From Streptomyces sp. NRRL S-37 (lineage in GTDB: Bacteria > Actinomycetota > Actinomycetes > Streptomycetales > Streptomycetaceae), in contig NZ_JOIZ01000020.1 in NCBI RefSeq assembly GCF_000721605.1, positions 62,001 to 126,000 on the forward strand: DNA of 64,000 bases, in the 5' to 3' direction. This document shows positions 30,610 through 42,093 of the stretch, in pieces; position 1 is the stretch's first letter; every line of letters begins with the position of its first letter. The notes under the pieces are model-generated. The model was not told the origin of the DNA and made no database searches. It was given only the letters and a program-made list of their open reading frames with translations. The position numbers and the translations under genes are program-made.

Positions 30610-31914
30610 TCACTCGGTGGGGAGGGCCTGCATGGCCTTGATGAAGCCGTCCGTGTCGAGCTGTCCGTTGAAGAACTGCTGGACGGCCTTGTGCAGGTCC
30701 GAGCTGGCCTTCTGCGGGTACGCCTGGTCCCAGGAGAGCTGGAACGACGGGGCGTCGGCGACCAGGTCGTACTGGAAGCGCGAGTACTCGGGGGAGCCCG
30801 CGCTCTCGATGAACTTGTCGGTGTTGGTGGTGGTCGGCAGGTTGCCGATCTCCAGGTGCGACTTGACGAAGTCGTCGGAGTACATGAGCTTCAGGAACTC
30901 GGCGACGGCCTCGGGGTGCTTCGTCTTCTTCATCACCGAGTAGTAGTTGTTGGTGTTGCCGGCGACGTTCTTCGGGTCGCCCTTGCCGCCCGCGACGGCC
31001 GGGAAGGCGCTGTAGCCGAGGTCCTTCTCGGCGAAGTCCTTGTGGTCCGTGAGCTGCTGGGAGTAGTACCAGGAACCCATCAGCTCGAAGCCGGCCTTGC
31101 CCGAGGCGACGAGCTGGACCGAGCCGCCGTTGGTGTACTTGACGGAGTCGTAGTTCTTGCCGAAGGCGCCGGCGTCGACGAGCTCCCTGATCATGTCCAG
31201 GGCCTTCTTCGCGTCCGGGCTCTCCCAGGCGCTCTTGTCGCCCTCGACGGCCTTCGCGAACAGCTCCGGACCGGCGATGCGGTCGAAGAGGTACTGGAAC
31301 CACATCTGCGTCGGCCAGATGTCGCCGCCGCCGAGCGAGATCGGCGTGACGCCCTCGTCCTTGAGCTTCTCCACCGCGTCGAGCAGCTCGTCCCAGGTCT
31401 TCGGCGGCTGGACGCCCGCCTTCTTCAGGACCGCCTTGTTGTGGAAGAGCAGGACCGGCTGGGTGCCGCGCATCGGGACGCCGTACGGCTTGCCGTCCAC
31501 GACGGCGTTGTTGAAGACGGACGGCAGGAACTTGTTCTCCAGGTCCGGGTTCTTCTTGATGAAGTCGTCGAGCGGCATCAGCAGACCGGCCTTGACGAAC
31601 GGCTTGATGCTGCCGCCGCCCCAGTTGAAGAAGACGTCCGGGGCCTGCGGGGTGCTGATGATCGTCTGCAGCTTCTGCTGGTAGTCCGCACCGGGGATGG
31701 TGTCGAGGACGACCTTGACGTCGGACGTCTTGTTGAACGTGTCGACGAGCTGCTTCTCGACCTTGTTGCTGGCGTCCCCGTAGACCAGGACATGGATCTT
31801 GCCGTCGTCCGCCGACGCCCCGCCGTTCCCGTCGCCGCAGGCCGAGAGGCTCAGTGCGAGGGTGAGCGTCGCACCGCAGGCGACCAGTCTGGGCAAGCGC
31901 GCACGTGTCTTCAT
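30610..31914 (-). CDS. bxlE: Sugar-binding lipoprotein of CUT1 ABC importer (xylobiose-type)
   Basis: 434 residues from the ATG at 31914. Signal peptide with lipobox LSAC (cysteine near residue 27), then a periplasmic-binding fold of family 1: IHVLVYGDASNK, DVFFNWGGGSIKPFV, MRGTQPVLLFHNK, and SLGGGDIWPTQMWFQYLFDR. Operon order (binding protein, two permeases, GH3) with a divergent LacI gene matches the bxlREFGA xylobiose loci of Streptomyces, so I call it BxlE-like. Other oligosaccharides such as cellobiose or chitobiose cannot be excluded from sequence alone. A CGAAAGTTTCG inverted repeat lies 12 nt upstream of the start, well placed for repression. Confidence 0.82.
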   Translation of the reverse strand: MKTRARLPRLVACGATLTLALSLSACGDGNGGASADDGKIHVLVYGDASNKVEKQLVDTFNKTSDVKVVLDTIPGADYQQKLQTIISTPQAPDVFFNWGGGSIKPFVKAGLLMPLDDFIKKNPDLENKFLPSVFNNAVVDGKPYGVPMRGTQPVLLFHNKAVLKKAGVQPPKTWDELLDAVEKLKDEGVTPISLGGGDIWPTQMWFQYLFDRIAGPELFAKAVEGDKSAWESPDAKKALDMIRELVDAGAFGKNYDSVKYTNGGSVQLVASGKAGFELMGSWYYSQQLTDHKDFAEKDLGYSAFPAVAGGKGDPKNVAGNTNNYYSVMKKTKHPEAVAEFLKLMYSDDFVKSHLEIGNLPTTTNTDKFIESAGSPEYSRFQYDLVADAPSFQLSWDQAYPQKASSDLHKAVQQFFNGQLDTDGFIKAMQALPTE

Positions 31915-31925
31915 CGTTCGCCTTT

Positions 31926-31936
31926 CGAAAGTTTCG
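31926..31936. promoter_or_regulatory. CGAAA-N-TTTCG inverted repeat upstream of bxlE (candidate BxlR operator)
   Basis: The sequence CGAAAGTTTCG is symmetrical around its central G. It lies 12 nt before the bxlE start, in the 138-nt gap shared with the divergent LacI gene. Half-like copies (ACCGAAAG near 31945, TTTCGGT near 31985) are present in the same gap. The exact 11-mer recurs at 43329-43339 upstream of xlnB. As recalled, CGAA/TTCG inverted repeats are reported for BxlR of another Streptomyces. Confidence 0.65.
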
Positions 31937-32052
31937 GCATCATCACCGAAAGTCCATGCCGCTGGACAGTAGGTCAGACCGGTGTTTCGGTCAACGGTCG
32001 ATTCAGTACTCGCCCAAACCGTTATCGACGCGGGGTGCCGTATCCTGCGCCT

Positions 32053-33075
32053 ATGCACGATGACGACGTGGTGAACGGTAGAGTCACCCTGGCCACGGTA
32101 GCGAAAGAGGCTGGCGTTTCGATGCCGACAGTTTCGAAGGTCCTCAATGGCCGATCGGATGTCTCTCGCGCCACCCGGGCCAAGGTGGAACGGCTGCTGG
32201 ACGCCCACGGCTACCGCCGTCGCGCCCAGTCGGCGTCCCGTTCGCCGCTCATCGAGATCGTCTTCCACGAACTGGAGAGCGTCTGGGCGATGGAGCTGAT
32301 CCGGGGCGTGGAGAACGTCGCCAAGGAGAACCGCGCGACGGTCGTCCTCACCGAGAGCGGCACCCGGCACACCCCCGCGCCGGAGTGGCTCCCGGGCGTG
32401 CTGCAACGCAGGCCGCTGGGCGTCGTGCTGGTCTTCTCCACCCTCCCGGAGGACATCAAGCGCCAGCTCAGGGCGGCGGCCATCCCCTTCGTCGTCATCG
32501 ACCCGGCGGGCGACCCCGACCCGGACGTCCCCTCGGTCGGCTCCGCGAACTGGGCCGGCGGTCTCGCCGCCACCCGCCACCTCACCGACCAGGGACACCG
32601 GCGGGTCGCGATCATCACCGGGCCCGAGGACATGCTGTGCTCACTGGCGCGTCTGGACGGCTACCGCTCGGCCATGGCGATGGCGGGCCTGGAGACCGAC
32701 CCGCGGCTGATGCGCTTCGGCGACTTCCACGTGCAGGGCGGCTTCGAGCACGCCATGGACCTGCTGGAGGGGCCCGACCGGCCCACGGCGATCTTCGCGG
32801 GCAGCGACCTCCAGGCGCTCGGCGTGCTGGAGGCGGCCCGGGTCAGGGGCCTGCGGGTGCCTCAGGAACTGTCGGTGGTCGGCTACGACGACGTACCGCT
32901 GGCGCAGTGGTCGAGCCCGCCGCTCACCACGGTCCACCAGCCGCTGCGGCACATGGCCGAGGAGGCCGCCCGGATGCTGCTCCGCCCGGACGACCCCGGC
33001 ACGGCCGCCCAGCGCATCGAGCTGGCGACGCACCTGGTGGTACGGCAGAGCACGGCTCCGCCCAGGGAGGCGTGA
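32053..33075 (+). CDS. bxlR: LacI-family transcriptional regulator (BxlR-like)
   Basis: 340 residues if the ATG at 32053 is used; no strong Shine-Dalgarno, and a GTG at 32071 is an alternative. The N-terminal LacI helix-turn-helix is VTLATVAKEAGVSMPTVSKVLNGRSDV with hinge-like KVERLLDAHGY; the ligand-binding domain includes GSANWAGGLAATRHLTDQGHRRVAIITGP and a C-terminal SVVGYDDVPLAQWSSPPLTTV. It is divergent from bxlE, and inverted repeats lie between them, so it probably represses that operon until an inducer such as xylobiose binds. The same box near xlnB suggests it may also act there. Confidence 0.82.
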   Translation: MHDDDVVNGRVTLATVAKEAGVSMPTVSKVLNGRSDVSRATRAKVERLLDAHGYRRRAQSASRSPLIEIVFHELESVWAMELIRGVENVAKENRATVVLTESGTRHTPAPEWLPGVLQRRPLGVVLVFSTLPEDIKRQLRAAAIPFVVIDPAGDPDPDVPSVGSANWAGGLAATRHLTDQGHRRVAIITGPEDMLCSLARLDGYRSAMAMAGLETDPRLMRFGDFHVQGGFEHAMDLLEGPDRPTAIFAGSDLQALGVLEAARVRGLRVPQELSVVGYDDVPLAQWSSPPLTTVHQPLRHMAEEAARMLLRPDDPGTAAQRIELATHLVVRQSTAPPREA

Positions 33076-33600
33076 GGGACGCGGGGCAGGCCGCCGGAGA
33101 GCGGCCCGCGCCACGCCGGCACGAGGCCGGGCGGGAAACGCGGCGCCCGTGCGCGCCGCCCACCGCTCCGGACGGTCGGCGGGTGCGGCTTGGAGGGCGG
33201 TGGGCAAGACCGAGGAACGCAAGGAGGGTTCGAATATTTCGAAGTCCCTCGGAACCGTGCCGTCTTGGGACATGAGCCGCCTTCCGCGGCGTCAGTCCCC
33301 GTTCGCGACGGCATACGAGTCCCGCACCCGGCCGGTCGAGCCGAAACGTCGCGGGCGATTTTCGCCCGGGCCGCGTGCCGGTGGCCGCCGGGGGATTCCG
33401 CGGGAGCGCCGGGCGGCGCGGCCGGGGCCGGCGGGGTGACGCGGGCCCCGGCGAAGGCGGTCTCACCGGTCGCCCGCCGCCTCCTCCTGATCGGTACGAC
33501 CATCTGAGGAACCGGCGCGCTCCCGAAAGGGACCGGCGCGTGGACCGGTCCCGTTCCGGCGGCGCCACCGAAGTCCCCTCGTCGCCGAGGCGCCGCCCGC
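33076..33600. other. Intergenic stretch without convincing gene; holds an 11-bp BxlR-like site
   Basis: 525 nt between the LacI gene and the terminators after the GH1 gene. Open frames here show no recognisable domain, no good start signals and composition like shadows. At 33231-33241 lies CGAATATTTCG, one mismatch from the CGAAA-N-TTTCG box, embedded in TTCGAATATTTCGAA after an AAGGAGG run. It may be the remains of a regulated gene or an auxiliary operator. Confidence 0.4.
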
Positions 33601-33648
33601 CCGCCGTGCCGCACCGGGGGCCGCTCGGTCCCCGGTGCGGCACGGCGG
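33601..33648. terminator. Strong 19-bp stem-loop terminator
   Basis: Perfect inverted repeat: arms 33601-33619 and 33630-33648 with a 10-nt loop. It lies downstream of the GH1 gene on the minus strand and also in the path of plus-strand transcripts from the LacI gene, so it can stop both. Confidence 0.85.
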
Positions 33649-33650
33649 GC

Positions 33651-33679
33651 ACGGGCACGGCGTGCACCGCCGTGCCCGT
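33651..33679. terminator. Second stem-loop, 12-bp stem
   Basis: Arms ACGGGCACGGCG (33651-33662) and its complement (33668-33679) with a 5-nt loop, four nucleotides before the GH1 stop codon. With the hairpin at 33601-33648 it forms a tandem terminator. Confidence 0.7.
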
Positions 33680-33683
33680 CCGG

Positions 33684-37096
<3,413 letters not shown>

Positions 37097-37189
37097 CGGA
37101 CTTTCCTTCCTGAGAGCGGATGGGTGAGCCGGGCCCCGGGCCCGTCGGCGGGATGCCGAGCGGGCCCGGGCGGCTGCGAGGGCGTCGGG

Positions 37190-38497
37190 TCAGCCGACCG
37201 CCTTCTCGATGCGCTCCGTGGTGGTCTCCCACGCCTTGTCACGCTTGGTGCCCTGCTCGACCAGGGCCAGGCCCTGGGAGAAGGTGTCCTTGATCGTGCC
37301 GTCCTTGCGGCCGAGGACCTGCTTGTCCGGGATCTCCTGCGCGGCGGCACCGAAGATCTGGCCGATCGGCGCGTTGTCGAAGTACTCCGACGTGGCGTTC
37401 TTCACGTCGTCGGTCTGGAGCGCCTTCTCGGAGGACGGGATGTTGCCGATCTCCTTGAAGATGTGGGCCTGCTGCTCCGGCGCGGTCAGCCAGGCGACGA
37501 GCTTCTTGGCCTCCTCCTTCACCGGGCTCTGCTCGATCACCCCGAGGAAGGAACCGCCCCAGTTGGCGCCCTTGGGAGCCCGGGCGACGTCCCACTTGCC
37601 CTTGTTGGCCTCACCGGCCTTCTCGCTGATGTGGCTGAGCATCCAGGCCGGGCAGACGGCGGTGGCGAACGTGCCGTTGGCCAGGCCGGGGTCCCAACCC
37701 GGCTGGAACTGACGGAGTTTGGCGGTCAGTCCCTCCTCGGCGGCATCGGCGGACAGGGCCCAGGCGTCCTTGACGGCCGGGTTCTTGTCGTAGATCAACT
37801 CACCCTTCTCGTCGTAGTACTGCTCGGGGTAGCCGTAGACCATGGCGTTGAACAGGCCGCTGGCCGAGTCCGTGAACGCCACCTTGTCGCCCTTGAAGTC
37901 CTTCTTGAAGGTGCGGCCGGTCTCGACGTACTTGCTCCAGTCGCCCTCCCACAGCTTGCCGACCTCTTCGCGGTCGGTGGGCAGACCGGCCTGCTCGAAG
38001 TAGTCCTTGCGGTAACAGACGGCCATGGGGCCGATGTCGGTGCCCAGGCCCAGCACCTTGCCGTCCGCGGTGCTGATCTGCGACTGCTTCCAGGGCAGGA
38101 AGTGGTCGGTGCCGGCCATGCCGGCGAAGTCCGCGAACTTGTCCGCCTGGGTCTCGGTGATCTCCTTGGCCCGGCCGATCTCGATGCCCTGGATGTCCTT
38201 CAGGCCGTTGCCGGCGGCGAGGTGGGTCTGCAGCGCGGTGTAGTACGTCTGCTCGTCACCGGCGATGTCGGCCTTGATGTCGACATTCGGGTTCTCCTTC
38301 TCGTACTGCTCGAGAAGGCCGGTCTCCTTGAGACCCATCACGCCGTACAGGCCCATGGTGATGGTGACCTTGCCGTCCTTCTTGCCACCGCCGGTGACCG
38401 AGTCGTCACCGCCGCCGCAGGCGGCGACCAGTGCCAGCGCGCCGGCGGCCGCGACCGTCGCGACCGCCTTCCTGCGCAACGAACCGTAAGTGCCCAT
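37190..38497 (-). CDS. cebE: Sugar-binding lipoprotein of CUT1 ABC importer (CebE-like)
   Basis: 435 residues from the ATG at 38497, preceded by AGGAGGAGATCC. Lipoprotein signal peptide with lipobox VAAC near residue 27, then the binding fold: ITMGLYGVMGLKETGL, DIQGIEIGRAKEIT, LGTDIGPMAVCYRKDYF, and CPAWMLSHISEKAGE. Operon order (binding protein, two permeases, GH1 enzyme) with a divergent LacI gene matches the cebEFG-bglC loci that import cellobiose and cellotriose in Streptomyces. The exact sugar is inferred from that order. Two 14-bp palindromes lie 76-111 nt upstream of the start. Confidence 0.84.
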   Translation of the reverse strand: MGTYGSLRRKAVATVAAAGALALVAACGGGDDSVTGGGKKDGKVTITMGLYGVMGLKETGLLEQYEKENPNVDIKADIAGDEQTYYTALQTHLAAGNGLKDIQGIEIGRAKEITETQADKFADFAGMAGTDHFLPWKQSQISTADGKVLGLGTDIGPMAVCYRKDYFEQAGLPTDREEVGKLWEGDWSKYVETGRTFKKDFKGDKVAFTDSASGLFNAMVYGYPEQYYDEKGELIYDKNPAVKDAWALSADAAEEGLTAKLRQFQPGWDPGLANGTFATAVCPAWMLSHISEKAGEANKGKWDVARAPKGANWGGSFLGVIEQSPVKEEAKKLVAWLTAPEQQAHIFKEIGNIPSSEKALQTDDVKNATSEYFDNAPIGQIFGAAAQEIPDKQVLGRKDGTIKDTFSQGLALVEQGTKRDKAWETTTERIEKAVG

Positions 38498-38572
38498 GGA
38501 TCTCCTCCTAGCGACGGCGCTGACACATCGGAGTGACAAGTTCTGCGATGACTACAGCGGCTCTGATAGGGA

Positions 38573-38586
38573 TGGGAACGTACCCA
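38573..38586. promoter_or_regulatory. CebR-like 14-bp operator, copy 1
   Basis: TGGGAACGTACCCA is a 14-bp inverted repeat with the central CG typical of LacI-family sites and matches the CebR box TGGGAGCGCTCCCA (recalled) at 11 of 14 positions. It lies 76 nt upstream of the cebE start. Confidence 0.7.
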
Positions 38587-38594
38587 TTCCGGGG

Positions 38595-38608
38595 TGGGCA
38601 CGTTCCCA
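38595..38608. promoter_or_regulatory. CebR-like 14-bp operator, copy 2
   Basis: TGGGCACGTTCCCA starts exactly 22 bp after the first copy, about two helical turns, so two repressor dimers could bind the same face of the DNA. It matches the recalled CebR box at 11 of 14 positions. Confidence 0.7.
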
Positions 38609-38799
38609 CCGCGCAACGAAGACTCATGGCTAGCGGATAGGTCTGTCAATAACTTGAAACCAACTTGTCGTCCCGTTCCGGGTTCCGCGTCCGCCGTCCC
38701 GCCCCCGGGGGGTGCTGCGCCGACGGCCGCGTCTGCAAGAATTGCCGCAGGTCAACTCCGCGGCAGGCATCGCCGTCGCGGCTGTCCAGGGGGGAGCAC

Positions 38800-39813
38800 A
38801 TGAGCGGCAACCGCCGTCCGACCATCAAAACGGTCGCCGCCCGCGCCGGCGTGGGCCGCACCACGGTCTCCCGCGTCGTCAACGGCTCGGACCTCGTCAG
38901 CGCCGACGCCCGGGAGAGGGTCCTGGCCGCGATCAAGGAACTGAACTACGTCCCCAACTCGGTCGCCCGCGGCCTGGTGACCAACCGCACCAACGCGGTG
39001 GCCCTGGTGATCCCGGAGTCGGAGAGCCGGCTCGGTTCGGAACCGTTCTTCGCCGCGCTGATCCGCGGCGTCAGCGGCGCCCTCGCGGAGAGCCGGACCC
39101 AGCTTCAGCTCATGCTCGTCCGCGACCAGGCCGAACGCGACCAGCTCACCGAGACGGTGGCCACGCACCGCGTGGACGGCGTCCTGCTGGTCTCCGTGCA
39201 CGCCGACGACCGGCTGCCGGGCATGCTGGAGGAGATGGGCCTGCCGACCGTGCTGGCCGGCCGCCGCGACGCGGGCGAACAACTGAGCTACGTCGACTCC
39301 GACAACGCCGGGGGCGCCACCGCGGCGGTACGGCACCTGCTGCACCGCGGGCGAACCCGGATCGCCACGATCACCGGCCCGCTGGACATGGACGTCGGCC
39401 GCAGCCGGCTCGCCGGCTGGCACACCGCGCACCGGGAGGCGGGGGTCCCCGCGGACGAACTCCTGGTCGAGGAGGGTGACTTCACGGAGGAGGGTGCCTG
39501 CCGGGCCATGTGTTCGCTACTTGAACGCGCCCCGGATCTGGACGCCGTCTTCGCCGCCTCCGACCTCATGGCGGTCGGTGCCCTGGCCGAATTGCGCCGG
39601 CGGCGGCTGCGGGTGCCCGAGGACGTCGCCGTCGTCGGCTACGAGGACTCCGTCCTCGCCCGCCACACCGCTCCGCCCCTGACGACGGTGCGCCAGCCGG
39701 TGGAGGAGATCGGCCGCACCATGGCCCTGATCCTCACCGGCATCACCCAGCGTGGCGAACCCCGGCAGCAGCGGACGCTGCCCACGGAGCTGGTGGTGCG
39801 GGAGTCGTCGTAG
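38800..39813 (+). CDS. cebR: LacI-family transcriptional regulator (CebR-like)
   Basis: 337 residues from the ATG at 38800, with GGGGGGAG 4 nt upstream. N-terminal LacI helix-turn-helix PTIKTVAARAGVGRTTVSRVVNGSDLV, then NYVPNSVARGLVTNRTNAVALVIPE leading into a periplasmic-binding-like effector domain ending VVGYEDSVLARHTAPPLTTVRQP. It is divergent from cebE with tandem palindromes in the gap. In Streptomyces, CebR represses cellobiose import and cellulase genes until cellobiose binds, so the same role is likely here. Confidence 0.85.
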   Translation: MSGNRRPTIKTVAARAGVGRTTVSRVVNGSDLVSADARERVLAAIKELNYVPNSVARGLVTNRTNAVALVIPESESRLGSEPFFAALIRGVSGALAESRTQLQLMLVRDQAERDQLTETVATHRVDGVLLVSVHADDRLPGMLEEMGLPTVLAGRRDAGEQLSYVDSDNAGGATAAVRHLLHRGRTRIATITGPLDMDVGRSRLAGWHTAHREAGVPADELLVEEGDFTEEGACRAMCSLLERAPDLDAVFAASDLMAVGALAELRRRRLRVPEDVAVVGYEDSVLARHTAPPLTTVRQPVEEIGRTMALILTGITQRGEPRQQRTLPTELVVRESS

Positions 39814-39965
39814 CGGGGTCTTCATGCCGCGGCCCCCGTCGTGGGCGGGGCCCGCGGTGGCGCGTACCGGTGTTCTCCGCCCCGCCGCCGCGAACGGTGA
39901 CAGACCCGCCCGCACCGGGGTACCCGCCAGGGACGCGATCGCATCATGAGGAAGGACGGCGCCTC

Positions 39966-40367
39966 ATGCACCATGACGAGTTCATCGGAAAAGTGCAGGC
40001 TCTCACCCGGCTCCCGGACCGGGGATCGTCCGAGCAGGCGACCCGTGCGGTGCTGAGCACGCTGGCCGAACGGCTGCCGCCCGGGCTGACGGACCACGTG
40101 GCGGCCCAGCTGCCGCCCACCCTTGCCGCGCCCATGCGGCAGGCCAAGGACTCCTCCGGCGAGCGCTTCGACCTGACCACGTTCGCCGGACGGATCGCCG
40201 GGCGGGCCCACACGGACGAGGACGGGGCCGTACGGGAGGCCGCCGCCGTACTGGAGGTGCTCGACGCTGCCCTCGCCCCGGAGCTGACGGAGAAGCTGGT
40301 CGCCGCGCTGCCCAGGGACATCGGCGGCCTGCTGCCCGCCGGACGCGCCACCGACGACACCGACTGA
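39966..40367 (+). CDS. DUF2267 family protein
   Basis: 133 residues from the ATG at 39966, with AGGAAGGAC upstream. The whole protein matches the helical DUF2267 pattern of two similar halves: FIGKVQALTRLPDRGSSEQATRAVLSTLAERLPPGLTDHVAAQLPP and a second block with AVREAAAVLEVLDAALAPELTEKLVAALP. The function of the family is not established; it is often found with stress genes in actinobacteria. It is probably cotranscribed with the hydrolase that starts 14 nt downstream. Confidence 0.8.
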   Translation: MHHDEFIGKVQALTRLPDRGSSEQATRAVLSTLAERLPPGLTDHVAAQLPPTLAAPMRQAKDSSGERFDLTTFAGRIAGRAHTDEDGAVREAAAVLEVLDAALAPELTEKLVAALPRDIGGLLPAGRATDDTD

Positions 40368-40381
40368 GGAGGTGACCGGGC

Positions 40382-41023
40382 ATGGTCTCCGAGTCCGTGA
40401 CGGTCCCCTCGGGTACGGCGGCCCTGCCCGGGGACCTCGTGATCCCCGCCGGGGCGCGTGGGGTGGTGCTGTTCGCGCACGGCAGCGGCAGCTCACGGTT
40501 CAGCCCCCGCAACCGGGCGGTCGCCACCGCGTTGCGGGAGGCGGGGTTCGGCACCCTGCTGCTGGATCTGCTCACCCCGGAGGAGGAGCGCGAGGACGAC
40601 GCGACGGGGCGGCACCGCTTCGACATCGGCCTGCTGGCCCGGCGGCTGGCGCATGCCGTCGACTGGCTGGAGCAGCGACCGGACGGCGTGGACCTTCCCG
40701 TGGGTCTGTTCGGGGCCAGTACGGGGGCGGCGGCGGCGCTGGTGGCCGCCGCCGAACGGCCCAAACGGGTGTCGGCGGTCGTGTCGCGGGGCGGGCGCCC
40801 GGATCTGGCGGGCGACGCGCTCGGCCTGGTCGCGTGCCCGGTGCTGCTCGTGGTGGGCGGCGACGACGAGACGGTCCTCGGCCTCAACCGTGAGGCCGCC
40901 GGCCGGCTGTCCGCGGCGCACCACCTCCATGTGGTGCCCGGCGCGACCCACCTCTTTCCCGAACCCGGCGCGCTGGAGCAGGTCGCCGAACTCGCCGCCG
41001 GCTGGTTCCGCGACCATCTCTGA
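40382..41023 (+). CDS. Alpha/beta hydrolase, dienelactone hydrolase family
   Basis: 213 residues. The fold is visible as GVVLFAHGSGSSRFSPRNRAV, nucleophile elbow GLFGASTGAAAA (Ser near residue 118), acid Asp in VVGGDDETVL, and His in VPGATHLF. Such small cytosolic hydrolases accompany phosphoribosyltransferase or stress genes in other actinobacteria; the substrate is unknown. It starts 14 nt after the DUF2267 gene and is followed by a strong terminator. Confidence 0.8.
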   Translation: MVSESVTVPSGTAALPGDLVIPAGARGVVLFAHGSGSSRFSPRNRAVATALREAGFGTLLLDLLTPEEEREDDATGRHRFDIGLLARRLAHAVDWLEQRPDGVDLPVGLFGASTGAAAALVAAAERPKRVSAVVSRGGRPDLAGDALGLVACPVLLVVGGDDETVLGLNREAAGRLSAAHHLHVVPGATHLFPEPGALEQVAELAAGWFRDHL

Positions 41024-41030
41024 CCGGGCG

Positions 41031-41071
41031 CGGGGCGGGCCGCGGCACGGTGTGTGCCGCGGCCCGCCCCG
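41031..41071. terminator. Bidirectional terminator, 18-bp stem
   Basis: Perfect arms CGGGGCGGGCCGCGGCAC (41031-41048) and its complement (41054-41071) with a 5-nt loop. It lies between the convergent hydrolase and esterase genes, close to both stops. Confidence 0.88.
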
Positions 41072-41074
41072 GTC

Positions 41075-42067
41075 TCAGCCCGTGCTGCAGGAGACGGTCG
41101 GCCAGTTCCAGTTGCCGTTGGCCATGATCGTCACCCCCCAGTTGTCGCCGCTGCCGTTGGGCTTGGCGACGAGGGTCTGGCTGTTGGGGTAGGAGGTGCT
41201 GACGTTCCAGGCCGAGGAGACCTTCGCCGGGGACGGCACGTTCATGGTCACTGTCCAGTCGCTGCCGCCGCTGACCGAGACGTTGAGGTTGTAGCGGTCG
41301 CCCCAGCGGTTGCCCGCGGACAGGGTCGCGGTACAGGCGGTGCCGCCGCCACCGCCTCCTCCCCCGCCGCCGGAACCGTCGGGGGCGACGGCGCGGCCGG
41401 TCTGCGGGGAGATCATGCCGGCGCACAGGCCCCGGGAGGCCAGGTTCTGCGCGATGCGCGGGATCGCGGCGATGGTGTTGGCCGGCCAGTCGTGCATCAA
41501 GATGACCTGGCCGTTGGTGAGCCGGGAGGCGGCCTGCACGATGGCGTCGGTGCTCGCGTTGTTCCAGTCCTGCGAGTCGACGTCCCAGATGATCTCGGTC
41601 AGGCCGTACTTGGCCTCGACCGCGCGCAGCGTCGAGTTGGTCTCGCCGTACGGCGGCCGGAACAGCTTCGGTGTGCCGCCGCCGGCGTTGGCGATCGCCT
41701 GCTGGGTGCGGGCGATCTCCGAGTCCATCTGGGACTGGCTCAGCTGGGTCATGTGGGGGTGGGTGTAGCTGTGGTTGGCGACCCACATGCCGGCGTCGAC
41801 CTGGGCCTTGACCAGGGAGGGGTTGGCGGCGGCGTACTGGCCCTGATTGAACATCGTGGCCCGCAGCCCGTTCTGCCTGAGCGCGTTGAGCAGGTTCATG
41901 GTGCTGCCGGTGGACGGGCCGTCGTCGAAGGTGAGCCCGACGTAGCCGTTGCAGGCGGCGGCCTGCGCCGGTGCGGCGTCGAGGGTCGCGCCGGCGGTGC
42001 CGGCCAGGGTCAGCGCGGCGACGGCCAGTCCCGACACCAGGGACCGGGGGACTTTTCCGGTGGTCAT
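41075..42067 (-). CDS. axeA: Secreted acetylxylan esterase (CE4, NodB fold) with CBM2
   Basis: 330 residues. A signal peptide ends near APAQAAA. The CE4 domain shows [14 protein letters not shown] (metal Asp), HSYTHPHM (two His ligands), RPPYGE, DVDSQDW and VILMHDWP, the motifs of Streptomyces lividans AxeA, which removes acetyl groups from xylan. A glycine linker joins a C-terminal CBM2 ([21 protein letters not shown] ... [12 protein letters not shown]) that binds cellulose or xylan. It lies 26 nt after xlnB and is surely cotranscribed with it, so debranching and backbone cutting are made together. Confidence 0.92.
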   Translation of the reverse strand: MTTGKVPRSLVSGLAVAALTLAGTAGATLDAAPAQAAACNGYVGLTFDDGPSTGSTMNLLNALRQNGLRATMFNQGQYAAANPSLVKAQVDAGMWVANHSYTHPHMTQLSQSQMDSEIARTQQAIANAGGGTPKLFRPPYGETNSTLRAVEAKYGLTEIIWDVDSQDWNNASTDAIVQAASRLTNGQVILMHDWPANTIAAIPRIAQNLASRGLCAGMISPQTGRAVAPDGSGGGGGGGGGGTACTATLSAGNRWGDRYNLNVSVSGGSDWTVTMNVPSPAKVSSAWNVSTSYPNSQTLVAKPNGSGDNWGVTIMANGNWNWPTVSCSTG

Positions 42068-42093
42068 CTGCGGTGCTCCTCCTCGTTGAAAGG

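Larger units (their letters stand above)
38498..38799. promoter_or_regulatory. Divergent ceb control region
   Basis: 302 nt between cebE and the LacI gene, holding both promoters and no gene. The centre contains the two palindromes annotated separately at 38573-38608. An AT-richer stretch (ctgtcaataacttgaaacc, 38641-38659) nearer the LacI gene may hold its promoter. Confidence 0.55.

Noticed and set aside
33076..33600. Small genes in several frames after bxlR
   Set aside because: No start signals, domains or conservation clue; treated as intergenic.
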